DNA of 64,000 bases from Flavobacteriales bacterium (GTDB lineage: Bacteria > Bacteroidota > Bacteroidia > NS11-12g > UBA9320): assembly GCA_020635455.1 (NCBI GenBank), contig JACJZT010000002.1:496001-560000 (forward strand), written 5' to 3'. Positions within the stretch are counted from its first letter, which is position 1, and every line of letters begins with the position of its first letter. The position numbers were made by a program, and so were the translations under genes. This document shows positions 7,175 through 16,506 of the stretch, one piece after another. A model generated the notes under the pieces. It did no database searches and was not told the DNA's origin. It saw only the letters and a program-made list of their open reading frames with translations.

Positions 7175-9556
7175 TCAGTTTTTAATAAACACTTTTGAAT
7201 ATTCCTTTCCTGTTTGAGTTACTAAATGTATAATATATTTACCGGCAGTCAAGTGTTGGGTATCGATCTTGATACCGGTTTGTACCATATCCTTAGTATT
7301 GTTTACCCATAAGCGCTGCCCTGTCTCATTGTAAAGTTCAATTTTTAAAACTGTTTCATTGCTATCCCAATACACACTTACCGTCCCGTCTGCGGGATTT
7401 GGAAACACTCGAACAACATTTAGTTCTTTTCGCAAGCCCAAATCATTCAAAGTTTCTTTACCGTATACTCCCAAGGCATATTCTCCTTTTTTAAGCTTAT
7501 TGATTCTAAGTGTGCCTCTTTTATCAATTGGATGACCAATTAAGTGGGTAACATCGGATTCTATTTTCCAATAAGAAGTTGCAGACTCACGGTAAAGCAA
7601 AACCAGACTGTCTTCTCTTCTGCCATTAAATAGTTCGTTATCCAGCCAGCCTCCTGAATAATTGCTAGGCCTGGTACCATCATAGTATATTGTTCCTGTT
7701 GCTTTTAAGGACGCATCAAAGATCCCGTCTACCGTCCAATACCGTTCCTTTGAGATGAGTACATTGGGTATATTCAAAAAATAGGCATCGGGATAAACCC
7801 AGTTGTGCTCAATCCTTATAAGGGAAGTATCCTTAATTTCTACAATATGCACCCCCATCAAAGAATTACTATTTTCATAATATCCGGTATCCGAAGTTAA
7901 GATCACATCGTCTGTAATGGCATCTGTAAATTTCTGATCGTAATCAATACAGATAAATACAGGTTTGAAATCGGAAGAAAAGTTGAAAGATCCTGCAGTT
8001 CCTAAATTTACTTTAAGGATCTTACGCTTAAAATGTTCATCAAAAACGGAAATCTCGAAAGGCATATCGTTGTATAGGTGATTTCCAAGTTTTTGCCTTT
8101 GTTTATAAGTAACTTTGGTATCCCATAAACTGTTTTTTTGTGTTTCGGTATTGTAAATTGAAAAGTGACAAAAGCCTGTATCGGAAATGATCTGATCAAT
8201 AAATCCTGTTGGCAGATCACCGATCTTATTGAATTTCAATATCAGGTCCCCTGTATTTACGTTACCAAGTTTATTTTCAGTAATAAACGATCTGCATGCG
8301 ATTTTAAAAAGAGAATCGCCCATGGCATGCCGAATGCTATGAACCATGCTTCCACCCTTATCGTATACATGTGAACCATAGGTATACTCAGAACTTATAT
8401 TGTTTACCGACTTGGCACCACCATCTCTGAGATGAGAATATCGCAAAACTCTTTGATGAAGTTTATTAAAGGCTTCCTGAGCATCTTTCTTTCCAAGGGC
8501 TTTCTCATAAAACAAATACTCGGAATATCGCGCCCAACCTTCATTTAACCACATATCGGAAGCCGTTGCACAAGTTATGTTGTTTCCCCACCAATGATGA
8601 CTGAGTTCATGTGCCATGTAACTCTCATAGTCACGACTTCCATTTGCAAAGCTAACCGGATAGGCTATGTTACAAGCATGTTCCATGGCACCGTCTGAAA
8701 AAGGTACCAACGAGTAACCAATCCTTTCAAACAGGTAAGTACCGTAATAATCTTCGAATACCTGCATTGCAAGCTTTAAATTAACAAATGATGACTTGAG
8801 GTTCGCTGTATCCGATGGAACTGCGGCAAGGAGAATTGGTATAGTACCCGATGAGCCGGTATAACTATCTTTTAGAAGTCTGTATGGAGCCTGAGCTACA
8901 GATACCAGATAACTTGATACCGGTACCGAATGTTTCCAATGCCATAAGGTATTGACCCCAAAATCTGTTGTATCTATAAGCAAACCACCACAAATCGCTG
9001 CAAACCCCTTTGGAGAATTAATAAAATATTCATAAATGCATTTATCTTCAAAACGATCTCCGGAAGGAAACCACATCCGTCCGATCAAATGAGGTTCAGC
9101 ACGAAATCCTACACCCAAATTGAAAGTATAATCGTTGGAAAAATAGAACCCTCCCCAGGCTGCATCTTTAACGGGCGATCCATGATAATAGATCTTCAGC
9201 CTTGCAGTGTCCTTGAAACCGACAAACACTTTAAGAACCGTGTCGTTATAATGAAAATTAACAGGTTCATAGGTATTGGATCCTGATGGCTGGTAATTAA
9301 CACTATCTACAACCAGTTTCAGAAGATAAAGCTGAATCAGCTTAGGTGATAAATTGGTTACAGGCTTACAAACAATCTCTGCAAAACCACTGATTGTGCG
9401 TGACTTGTAATTCGTAAGATCAAGATGAATTCCGGTATACAATACATCCGTACTATCGGTTGCCTGAGCAATGGCCTTGTAAAAAGAAAGGTTGAAAAAA
9501 ATGAATGAATAAATTAACCATTTTAATTTTTTATTTTCGAACCTTATATTAAACAT
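7175..9556 (-). CDS. Secreted M1-family metallopeptidase with T9SS sorting domain
   Basis: A 793-residue protein. It has a signal peptide (core IYSFIFFNLSFYKA, cleavage near AIAQ), an N-terminal beta domain, then the M1 catalytic domain: the exopeptidase motif GAMEH (usually GAMEN) and the zinc site HELSHHWW with His316, Glu317 and His320, plus Glu339 in NEGWARY at the canonical spacing. The C-terminus is a type A T9SS sorting domain (VFPNPADGTVSVYW ... LTAGKYIIHL), so the enzyme is exported and probably bound to the surface. Aminopeptidase activity is likely. ATG 9556 is the only reasonable start, only 5 bases from the divergent neighbour's ATG. Confidence 0.93.
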   Translation of the reverse strand: MFNIRFENKKLKWLIYSFIFFNLSFYKAIAQATDSTDVLYTGIHLDLTNYKSRTISGFAEIVCKPVTNLSPKLIQLYLLKLVVDSVNYQPSGSNTYEPVNFHYNDTVLKVFVGFKDTARLKIYYHGSPVKDAAWGGFYFSNDYTFNLGVGFRAEPHLIGRMWFPSGDRFEDKCIYEYFINSPKGFAAICGGLLIDTTDFGVNTLWHWKHSVPVSSYLVSVAQAPYRLLKDSYTGSSGTIPILLAAVPSDTANLKSSFVNLKLAMQVFEDYYGTYLFERIGYSLVPFSDGAMEHACNIAYPVSFANGSRDYESYMAHELSHHWWGNNITCATASDMWLNEGWARYSEYLFYEKALGKKDAQEAFNKLHQRVLRYSHLRDGGAKSVNNISSEYTYGSHVYDKGGSMVHSIRHAMGDSLFKIACRSFITENKLGNVNTGDLILKFNKIGDLPTGFIDQIISDTGFCHFSIYNTETQKNSLWDTKVTYKQRQKLGNHLYNDMPFEISVFDEHFKRKILKVNLGTAGSFNFSSDFKPVFICIDYDQKFTDAITDDVILTSDTGYYENSNSLMGVHIVEIKDTSLIRIEHNWVYPDAYFLNIPNVLISKERYWTVDGIFDASLKATGTIYYDGTRPSNYSGGWLDNELFNGRREDSLVLLYRESATSYWKIESDVTHLIGHPIDKRGTLRINKLKKGEYALGVYGKETLNDLGLRKELNVVRVFPNPADGTVSVYWDSNETVLKIELYNETGQRLWVNNTKDMVQTGIKIDTQHLTAGKYIIHLVTQTGKEYSKVFIKN
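9532..9539 (+). promoter_or_regulatory. Probable -7 element (TATTTTCG) for the gene at 9562
   Basis: A 7/8 match to TAnnTTTG, 22 bases before the ATG at 9562 and inside the first codons of the divergent M1 peptidase. Confidence 0.4.
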
Positions 9557-9561
9557 TTAAT

Positions 9562-10662
9562 ATGACTAAGAGTTGGGGCAAATATAAACTAATCTTCGCT
9601 TTGATCTGTTTTCAAACCACTACCCATGCCCAGGTAGTGATCAATAGTTCGAATATGCCTTCAGCCAACGATACCGTGCGTTACAGCATTGCCGCTGCGG
9701 CTACTAACCTTAACCTGAACTCAACCGGACCCGATCATTTTTGGGATTATTCCGGATTAAATTCAAATTCTCAGGGTATATATGAGTTTAAAAGTTCACT
9801 AAACACACCTTACCTGCTCAATTTCGGTTTTACAGCCATCGGACTAAAAATTGCCGATTCACTTGGTGTCGGTCAGATGGGATTAACGAACATTTATAAT
9901 TTTTTCAAAAATTCCAGTCAGAAATGGGAAAATGTAGGAATTGGGTTTCAACTCAGTGTTCTGCCGTTGCCTCAGGCCGGAAAACATACCAAACCGGATG
10001 TTATGTTTAACTTTCCTTTAACCTATCCTGATCAGGACAGTGGAGATTTTTCATTAAGGGTTCCGTTAAAGGCGGTTGTGGTAACCATCGGAACATATTT
10101 TCAGGATGGAAACAGGCTCACCACAGTGGACGGCTATGGCAAAATATCCACCCCATACAAAAAAAATATAGACTGCATTCGGGTAAAATCGGTAATTAAA
10201 AGCATGGATTCGATCGCAGTGGCGATTCAGGGGCAAGATCCTATAAATTTTGCCTTTCCAAATAACCGAATTGAATACCGTTGGTTAAGTACCACCGAAA
10301 AAATACCAATGCTGGAAATAACCGGTACCGATCTAGGTGGTAATTTTACACCATCCGTAATTCGTTTCAGAGACAACCCAAATGGACTACCAACTTTAAA
10401 TACGGTAAATCTAAAAGACGATCCTCTTAAAATTTATCCGAGTCCCGCAAGAGAAAAAATTGTTATCGAACCACCTTTTAAGATCACCGGAGGAACCCGT
10501 GTATTTATATTGGATGTAAATGGTAAAAAAATCAACGATCTTGAATGTCAAGCAAAGGATAATACTTACGAATTGAACATTTTAAATTTAAGCTCCGGTA
10601 AATATATTACACTCATTCTCAATGAAAACCAGGTTTACTTTGGTTCATTTTTAAAGAACTAA
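9562..10662 (+). CDS. T9SS-secreted protein of unknown function
   Basis: A 366-residue protein with a signal peptide (LIFALICFQTTTHAQ, cleavage after the AQ) and a C-terminal type A sorting domain (IYPSPAREKIVIEPP ... LSSGKYITLI). The middle is a beta-rich domain (GPDHFWDYSGLNSNSQGIYEF, DNRIEYRW-like segments) resembling uncharacterised Bacteroidota secreted proteins; no catalytic motif is seen. It is followed after 7 bases by another T9SS client, probably in the same transcript, and is divergent from the M1 peptidase with only 5 bases between the ATGs. Confidence 0.75.
   Translation: MTKSWGKYKLIFALICFQTTTHAQVVINSSNMPSANDTVRYSIAAAATNLNLNSTGPDHFWDYSGLNSNSQGIYEFKSSLNTPYLLNFGFTAIGLKIADSLGVGQMGLTNIYNFFKNSSQKWENVGIGFQLSVLPLPQAGKHTKPDVMFNFPLTYPDQDSGDFSLRVPLKAVVVTIGTYFQDGNRLTTVDGYGKISTPYKKNIDCIRVKSVIKSMDSIAVAIQGQDPINFAFPNNRIEYRWLSTTEKIPMLEITGTDLGGNFTPSVIRFRDNPNGLPTLNTVNLKDDPLKIYPSPAREKIVIEPPFKITGGTRVFILDVNGKKINDLECQAKDNTYELNILNLSSGKYITLILNENQVYFGSFLKN
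9579..9586 (-). promoter_or_regulatory. -7 element (TATATTTG, minus strand) for the M1 peptidase gene
   Basis: A perfect TAnnTTTG on the minus strand, 22 bases upstream of the M1 peptidase ATG at 9556. It lies inside the 5' coding region of the plus-strand gene, so the two promoters overlap each other's coding sequence. Confidence 0.5.
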
Positions 10663-10669
10663 TTCATAT

Positions 10670-12670
10670 ATGATAAGAAAAGTCTCTCTTTTGTTTTTTG
10701 CGATCATTGGCCTCATTTTGGGCGCTATTGCGCAAACCTCCAAAGATTATGCAGTTCTTGCAACCGCTTCGGTTAATAAAAATCCGGATGTCATTACCCT
10801 CAATTGGGAATCGTCTACTAAAAACATAAGCGGTTTTAAGATTTACAGAAAAAATATTGACGAAAAAAGCTGGGGATTGATAAGAGTCTCTCTGGACAGT
10901 AGCGCCAGAAGTTGGAGTGACTCTTCAGTGATCCAAGGTAAGCTTTATGAATATCAGATTCAGAAATTAAATGGCAATATCTTAGTTGGTGTTTCTTATT
11001 TGTATTCGGGCATAGAAGTTACGGCAGTTCATAACCGGGGAACCCTTCTTTTACTTACTGAGAATGTGCTTTATGATTCACTCTCGGAAGAAATTGCAAA
11101 TTTTTGTGAAATACTTGCTGCAGACGGATGGAAAGTTTATCATTCAAAAGTTTCAAAAAGCGATTCCATACAAACGGTCAAAAGAGAAATAAAGAGAGTT
11201 CACGCACTTTCAGGAGGCCTTTCCTCACTGCTTCTTATCGGACACGTGCCGGTTCCCTATTCAGGGAGTTTCGGGCAGGATCCATACTATTCCGTCCCTC
11301 CTGACGGACATGCTCCGGATCATAATGGAGCCTGGCCGGCGGATTGTTATTATGCAATTGATTACGAATTCTGGAATGACGGCAGTACGATCGAAACGGG
11401 TGTTTCAAGGGCGGCCAACAAAAACTATCCCAACGACAGCAAATGGGATAATATTGAAATCCCGGCAGAGGTTAACTATATGATGGGCAGGGTTGATCTT
11501 TCTGATCTTCCGGCCTTCGGTAAATCGGAAGCAGAACTTACCCGAAACTATCTCAGAAAAGACATTAACTACCGCACCGGGGTAACCAAAACTGTAGATA
11601 AAGGAGTTATCGATGAAAATTTTTCTGCTTCCATAGGTGCCTTTGCAAGTACAGGCTGGAGAAATTTTACTGCCATGTTCGGACTTCAGAACGTGATAGA
11701 AAGCGATTATCTGAGCACTTGCAGAAATGAAAATCTATTGTTTGGTTATGGTGCAGGTGCAGGCAGCTACACATCCTGTGCAAATGTTGCTAAGACCGAT
11801 TCTTTCGCAAATACAAAAGGAGCCATTTTTAATTTGCTTTTTGGAAGCTATTTTGGTGACTGGGACAATCGTAACAATATTTTAAGGGCACCTTTGGCTA
11901 GTGAAGAAAATGGTTTGACCAACGCATGGAGCGGAAGACCATGGTGGCAGAATCACCCAATGGCCATGGGAGAACCCATAGGTTATTGCGCCAGATTAAC
12001 TCAAAACAATAAAGGTCGGGGACAAGGTTTGTATGCAGATAATGTGTTCGGAGGAATAACAACCATAGCCTTGATGGGAGATCCTACCCTTCGTTTAAAA
12101 GTGGTAGATCCTGCTTCTAACCTGAAGGTTGTGGCAATGTCAAACAATACCAAGGCAGACCTAAGCTGGACTGCATCCACCGATCAGGATGTCACAGGAT
12201 ATTATATCTATCGTTCTGCTGATTCGCTGAGCAATAATTATCCCATTAATAAAACACCGGTTTCTGGAACTCAGTTTACCGACAACACTCCTTATCAGGG
12301 AAACAATTACTATCTGGTAAAGGCAGTAAAATTGACTACAACTGCCAGTGGTAGTTATTTCAACCTCAGCCAGGGTGTTCAGGGAAAAATTTATAATATG
12401 ACAGGAGTTCCTGCCGCGATTCAAAAAAACAATACCAAAGCATGGTTAATGTATCCGAATCCTGTAAAGGAGATTCTTTACATTGAGGGTTCAGCCAATA
12501 CGCAACTTGATCAAATACAAATACTGAATTCGGTTGGAGCAATTGTAAAAGAGATCGGCAATGCGGAGTTGATACACCAAAATACCTTTGCGATAAATAT
12601 GAATGATCTGCCTGTGGGAATATATTTTATAAGGACCAATCAGGGTACCCGCAGAATTCAAAAATTTTAA
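10670..12670 (+). CDS. T9SS-secreted protein with fibronectin-like domains around a degenerate C25-like region
   Basis: A 666-residue protein with a signal peptide ending near AIAQTS, an FN3-like domain (LNWESSTKNISGFKIYR), a central region of about 350 residues, a second FN3-like domain (ADLSWTASTDQDVTGYYIYRS) and a type A sorting domain (MYPNPVKEILYIEG). The central region resembles the gingipain-type C25 caspase-like fold: LLLIGHVPVPYSG, then PDHNGAWPADCYYA and, before the second FN3, a strand ending ALMGDPTLRLK. Where active C25 enzymes have a GHGS histidine loop this protein reads YGAGAGS, and the strand expected to carry cysteine reads LLFGSYFGDWD, so it may be inactive. The C25 assignment is inference. 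Confidence 0.6.
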   Translation: MIRKVSLLFFAIIGLILGAIAQTSKDYAVLATASVNKNPDVITLNWESSTKNISGFKIYRKNIDEKSWGLIRVSLDSSARSWSDSSVIQGKLYEYQIQKLNGNILVGVSYLYSGIEVTAVHNRGTLLLLTENVLYDSLSEEIANFCEILAADGWKVYHSKVSKSDSIQTVKREIKRVHALSGGLSSLLLIGHVPVPYSGSFGQDPYYSVPPDGHAPDHNGAWPADCYYAIDYEFWNDGSTIETGVSRAANKNYPNDSKWDNIEIPAEVNYMMGRVDLSDLPAFGKSEAELTRNYLRKDINYRTGVTKTVDKGVIDENFSASIGAFASTGWRNFTAMFGLQNVIESDYLSTCRNENLLFGYGAGAGSYTSCANVAKTDSFANTKGAIFNLLFGSYFGDWDNRNNILRAPLASEENGLTNAWSGRPWWQNHPMAMGEPIGYCARLTQNNKGRGQGLYADNVFGGITTIALMGDPTLRLKVVDPASNLKVVAMSNNTKADLSWTASTDQDVTGYYIYRSADSLSNNYPINKTPVSGTQFTDNTPYQGNNYYLVKAVKLTTTASGSYFNLSQGVQGKIYNMTGVPAAIQKNNTKAWLMYPNPVKEILYIEGSANTQLDQIQILNSVGAIVKEIGNAELIHQNTFAINMNDLPVGIYFIRTNQGTRRIQKF

Positions 12671-12691
12671 CTTCAATTTTCTAATGCCCTT

Positions 12692-12718
12692 AAAAGCTGT
12701 CTCCGGACAGCTTTTTTT
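12692..12718 (+). terminator. Rho-independent terminator
   Basis: Perfect 10-bp stem AAAAGCTGTC / GACAGCTTTT with a TCCG tetraloop, running into a T tract. It closes the transcript of the 9562-12670 secreted-protein pair. Confidence 0.85.
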
Positions 12719-12721
12719 ATG

Positions 12722-12750
12722 TTGGTATTGACGGGATAAGTGTATCTTTG
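12722..12750 (+). promoter_or_regulatory. map promoter: TTG, 18 bp, TATCTTTG
   Basis: TTG at 12722-12724 and a perfect TAnnTTTG at 12743-12750, followed after about 25 bases by the map ATG at 12776. The frame upstream of 12776 overlaps this promoter, which argues for the shorter gene. Confidence 0.6.
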
Positions 12751-12775
12751 CAGGCATTCGGCAGCATACTATATA

Positions 12776-13540
12776 ATGAGCATACGCATCAAAACAGCAA
12801 AGCAAATTGAAGGGATACGCAAAAGTGCAAAACTTGCTGCAGAAACCTTAAAATACCTTGAACAGTTTGCCGTAGCAGGCAATACAACAGATTTTATTAA
12901 TGCAAAGGCTCACGAGTTTATGCTCAGGCATAAGGCTATCCCGGCTACCTTAAATTACAACAAATTCCCAAAATCGATCTGCACCTCGGTAAACGATGTG
13001 GTTTGCCATGGGATACCGGGGGAATACGAACTTAAAGATGGAGATATCTTAAACATTGACGTTACCACTATTCTGGATGGATATTATGGAGACACCTGTA
13101 AAATGTTTCCCATAGGAAAAATATCTGAAAATGCTCAAAAGCTAATTGATGTAACTAAAAATTGTTTAAAAATCGGGGTGGATCAGTGTTATCCCGGAAA
13201 CCGGTTCGGTAACATAGGGTACGAGATCAATCAATACGCAGTTTCACAAGGTTACAGCGTTGTATACGAATTTTGTGGTCACGGTGTAGGTGTTGCATTT
13301 CATGAAGACCCAGAAGTTTGTCATGTGGCCGATAAAAATAGCGGAAAGCGCATGAGGGAAGGAATGATATTTACGATTGAACCAATGATCAATGAAGGAA
13401 AGGCAAGAACCAAGATCGATAAAAATGACGGATGGACTGCCAGAACCATTGATGGTAAGCTTTCAGCACAGTTTGAGCACACCATTTTAATTACCGGTCA
13501 AGGTTGTGAATTGCTTACGGATGTTTATGGTGAATATTGA
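12776..13540 (+). CDS. map: Type I methionine aminopeptidase
   Basis: A 254-residue cytoplasmic enzyme that removes the initiator methionine. I chose ATG 12776 (MSIRIKTAKQIEGIR) because it matches the family N-terminus and the promoter lies in the longer frame. The five metal ligands are visible in order: Asp in NIDVT, Asp in GDTCKMF, His in GHGVG, Glu in TIEPMI and Glu in FEHT. The substrate histidine occurs in the VCHGIPG segment. The NFACT gene follows 2 bases downstream. Length and motifs are normal. Confidence 0.95.
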   Translation: MSIRIKTAKQIEGIRKSAKLAAETLKYLEQFAVAGNTTDFINAKAHEFMLRHKAIPATLNYNKFPKSICTSVNDVVCHGIPGEYELKDGDILNIDVTTILDGYYGDTCKMFPIGKISENAQKLIDVTKNCLKIGVDQCYPGNRFGNIGYEINQYAVSQGYSVVYEFCGHGVGVAFHEDPEVCHVADKNSGKRMREGMIFTIEPMINEGKARTKIDKNDGWTARTIDGKLSAQFEHTILITGQGCELLTDVYGEY

Positions 13541-13542
13541 TC

Positions 13543-15096
13543 ATGTATCCCGATGCCTTCACTGTAGAGCGACTGGCCATTGAACTTGACAACTCCCTCA
13601 GAGGTCTGACGGTCAGACAAATATTCAGCAGTTCACCAAAACAGATTTATTTTGTATTTAACTCAGGTAAAGGACTTGAGGTACAGTTTTTTAAGGGTCT
13701 GGGGCTTTTAAACCCAAGCTCACCGCAGAATTTTCCATTAAAGAACCGGCTTAATCAATTCGAACCCATTTTCAAATCTCAGATAACTTGTGTTAATCCG
13801 CATGTTAACAGCCGCAGTTTTGAAATTGAATTTTCATGTTCATATCGATTGGTTTTTAAGCTCTTTGGCAAATTTTCAAACCTTGTACTTTTTAATGAAG
13901 AAAAGAAACCGATAAGTATCTTTAGGCAAAACCTTCATTCTGACTTGACAAAACCTTATTCACAGTTTAACTCGGAAATTCAGGAGTATTATCCCGATGT
14001 TCAGGAGCCGGATTTTCTTCAATGTCATCCATGGTTTAATGCAGGTGCCATTCAATTCTTAAAAAAATTAAATTATTTTAAGGCAGACCATAATAAGCGT
14101 AAGGAACTACTGCAGACCTTTAAAAAACACTGTTTAACCGGAAAAGTTTACGTTTTAAAAGACGGGAAAGGTCATTATCAATTGGGCTTGTTTGAGGAAC
14201 ATTCAGTAGTAGATCATGCAATTAATTTGCTTGATCTGATCGAAAGCTTCAATAAATTAAAAATTTCCTCCGAATCCTTTTTTGATCAGAAACAATATAA
14301 AATTAATGAAATACAAAAAAGCCTAAAAAAGGAAAATAAATTACTGGAATTGCATGAAAACCAGCTCAAAAATTTAAAGTCCAAAAGATCGTACAAAGAA
14401 ATTGCTGATTTGATCATGGCAAACCTTCACAGCATTCATAAAGGAAGTTCACATGCAGAATTGGTCGACTTTTACAGAGGAAGCAAAATTCGCTTAAAAT
14501 TAAAAACAGATCGGAGTGCTCAACAAAATGCAGCTATTTATTACGAAAAATCAAAGAACGAACAAAAAGAACGCTATTTTAAGGAAAAAGTAATTCAGGA
14601 ATCAAAAACCAGAATTCAGGCTTTAAGAGAACAGCTGGAAAAATTTGAATCTGCGGAAAATATAAGGTCACTTCGCAAATTGATTAAGGAAGAGCAACCA
14701 AGCTCTAAATACGATTCGGCAAAAACATTACCCTATCATGAGTATGAAATTGACTCATATAAGATTTATGTTGGTAAACATGCCAAGGGCAACGATTTCC
14801 TTTTAAGAGAAATTTCAAATAAAAATGATTGGTGGTTTCATTCCCGTGAAACAAGTGGTTCACACGTTATCGTGAAGCACAAAGGTCAATCTGCCCTGCC
14901 AAGGAATGTTTTGGAAAAAGCATCAAACATGGCTGCATATTATTCAAAGGCCCGTACAAATTCAGTAGTTCCAGTAATATATACTCAGAGGAAATTTGTA
15001 AGAAAACCCAAGGGTGGTGCTGCAGGAGCCGTTCTTGTTCAGAATGAAAAAGTGGTAATGGCCGATCCTGCCCAATTTCAAGCTATCTTAAAATAG
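13543..15096 (+). CDS. NFACT-domain RNA-binding protein (RqcH-like)
   Basis: A 517-residue protein. The likely start is ATG 13543 (MYPDAFTVERL); the frame also allows a TTG two codons earlier. The layout is NFACT-N (residues 1 to about 190), a long lysine/glutamate-rich coiled coil (about 240-400) and the NFACT-R domain with the hallmark DWWFHSRETSGSHVIVK, then AAYYSKAR and KGGAAGAVLV. Known relatives (RqcH, Rqc2/NEMF) bind stalled large ribosomal subunits and add C-terminal tails to nascent chains; others act as fibronectin-binding proteins. The Asp-Arg pair needed for tailing in RqcH seems to read Ser-Arg here (VNSRSFEIEF). It converges with the acyl-CoA dehydrogenase gene, overlapping by 14 bp. 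Confidence 0.85.
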   Translation: MYPDAFTVERLAIELDNSLRGLTVRQIFSSSPKQIYFVFNSGKGLEVQFFKGLGLLNPSSPQNFPLKNRLNQFEPIFKSQITCVNPHVNSRSFEIEFSCSYRLVFKLFGKFSNLVLFNEEKKPISIFRQNLHSDLTKPYSQFNSEIQEYYPDVQEPDFLQCHPWFNAGAIQFLKKLNYFKADHNKRKELLQTFKKHCLTGKVYVLKDGKGHYQLGLFEEHSVVDHAINLLDLIESFNKLKISSESFFDQKQYKINEIQKSLKKENKLLELHENQLKNLKSKRSYKEIADLIMANLHSIHKGSSHAELVDFYRGSKIRLKLKTDRSAQQNAAIYYEKSKNEQKERYFKEKVIQESKTRIQALREQLEKFESAENIRSLRKLIKEEQPSSKYDSAKTLPYHEYEIDSYKIYVGKHAKGNDFLLREISNKNDWWFHSRETSGSHVIVKHKGQSALPRNVLEKASNMAAYYSKARTNSVVPVIYTQRKFVRKPKGGAAGAVLVQNEKVVMADPAQFQAILK

Positions 15097-16225
15097 ATCG
15101 GGCAATAACCAGCTTTTGTATTTCACTGGTTCCTTCGCCAATGGTGCAAAGCTTGCTGTCGCGGTAAAATTTCTCTACCGGAAAATCCTTTGTATATCCG
15201 TATCCACCAAAGATCTGAACGGCCTCTGTTGAGCACTTGACCGATACTTCCGAAGCATAATATTTTGCCATGGCAGACTCTCTGGTCATAGGTTTATTAT
15301 GATTTTTGAGGTAGGCCGCCTGATAGATCAGCATTTCGGCAGCTTCTATCGAAGTTGCCATATCAGCCAATTTAAAACCAATCGCTTGAAAATTACTGAT
15401 CGGTTTTCCAAACTGTTGACGCTCCTGTGAGTATTTCACCGATGCATCAAAAGCACCTTTTGCTATCCCCATGGCCAGAGATGCAATGGAAATTCTCCCG
15501 CCATCGAGTACTTTCATAGCCTGTTTAAATCCTTCTCCAACATTACCAAGTACATTTTCTTCTGGGATCCTGCAATCTTCAAAGATCAATTCGGCAGTTT
15601 CACTGGCTCTCATTCCAAGTTTGTTTTCCTTTTTCCCTCCTTTAAAACCCGGGGTACCGCGTTCAACCACAAATGCAGTGATCCCGTTTGAATCAAGTAG
15701 CTCTCCTGTTCTGGCAAGTACAACGGCTACATCACCGGAAATTCCATGCGTAATCCAGTTTTTAGTTCCATTTATCACCCACTCATTTCCGTCTTTTTTA
15801 GCAACACACTGCATGCGCATTGCATCCGATCCGGTATTGGCCTCCGTTAACCCCCAGGCTCCCAGCCACTCACCTCCTGCCAGTTTCGGTAGCCATTTTT
15901 GCTTTTGTGCTTCGTTACCAAAATACAAAATGTGCCCTGTACAAAGTGAATTATGAGCTGCCATGCTCAAACCGATCGATCCGCAAACTTTGGCAATCTC
16001 TTCTATGGCTACAATGTATTCAAAGTAGCCCAATCCCGCACCACCATAGTTTTCAGGTACCAGGATCCCCATTAATCCTAATTCGCCCATCGACCTGAAT
16101 AAGTCGCGGGGAAGGGTTTGAGATTCATCCCATTCCATAAAATCAGGCCTGATGTACTTTTCTGCAAAATCTTTTACGGTGTTTCGGATCAAATTCTGAC
16201 TTTCGGTATGCTCAAAGGATATCAT
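15083..16225 (-). CDS. Acyl-CoA dehydrogenase
   Basis: A 380-residue FAD enzyme of standard length that introduces the alpha-beta double bond in acyl-CoA. Visible signatures are the N-terminal helical domain, the FAD-binding signature WGLTEANTGSDA, the second family signature around QFGKPISNFQAI, and the C-terminal IGEGTSEIQ segment carrying the catalytic glutamate of short- and medium-chain members. Substrate chain length cannot be read. The last 14 bases overlap the convergent NFACT gene. A strong -7 element lies 28 bases upstream of the ATG. It stands alone, without other beta-oxidation genes nearby. Confidence 0.93.
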   Translation of the reverse strand: MISFEHTESQNLIRNTVKDFAEKYIRPDFMEWDESQTLPRDLFRSMGELGLMGILVPENYGGAGLGYFEYIVAIEEIAKVCGSIGLSMAAHNSLCTGHILYFGNEAQKQKWLPKLAGGEWLGAWGLTEANTGSDAMRMQCVAKKDGNEWVINGTKNWITHGISGDVAVVLARTGELLDSNGITAFVVERGTPGFKGGKKENKLGMRASETAELIFEDCRIPEENVLGNVGEGFKQAMKVLDGGRISIASLAMGIAKGAFDASVKYSQERQQFGKPISNFQAIGFKLADMATSIEAAEMLIYQAAYLKNHNKPMTRESAMAKYYASEVSVKCSTEAVQIFGGYGYTKDFPVEKFYRDSKLCTIGEGTSEIQKLVIARSILR

Positions 16226-16252
16226 GCGTTCTGTTCAATGTTTAAAGATTGG

Positions 16253-16260
16253 CAAATCTA
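16253..16260 (-). promoter_or_regulatory. -7 element (TAGATTTG, minus strand) for acyl-CoA dehydrogenase
   Basis: A perfect TAnnTTTG on the minus strand upstream of the ATG at 16225. Confidence 0.5.
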
Positions 16261-16464
16261 ATGGAAATCGTTAAGATATATAAAAATTTTGTTGGTAAAA
16301 TAGGATACTGAATGAAACTAATTACCGGATTCATGAGAGAAATTCCTGTATCCAAAACGGTTCTTTCTGTTTAAAGAAAGAAATAAAGTTCTGATATTTC
16401 AAGTAAAAAGCATTGTAATTAAAAAATGATCGCTATTAAAATTCAATACCTTATTTTTAGGAAT

Positions 16465-16472
16465 TATTTTTG
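16465..16472 (+). promoter_or_regulatory. -7 element (TATTTTTG) for the DUF502 gene
   Basis: A perfect TAnnTTTG 35 bases before ATG 16507. The rest of the 281-bp gap is AT-rich, with one small hairpin (TTCTTTC/GAAAGAA at 16361-16382). Confidence 0.5.
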
Positions 16473-16506
16473 CACCCATTTATTTTAAACTTATTAATTC
16501 AATAAA

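Noticed and set aside
15083..15096. The 14-bp overlap of convergent genes as evidence of a frameshift
   Set aside because: Both proteins end with normal family C-termini; a similar 14-bp convergent overlap occurs at 35464-35477, so it is simple gene packing.
16312..16374. A 20-codon ATG frame in the gap before the DUF502 gene
   Set aside because: Very short, no promoter next to it, no recognisable signal; probably chance.
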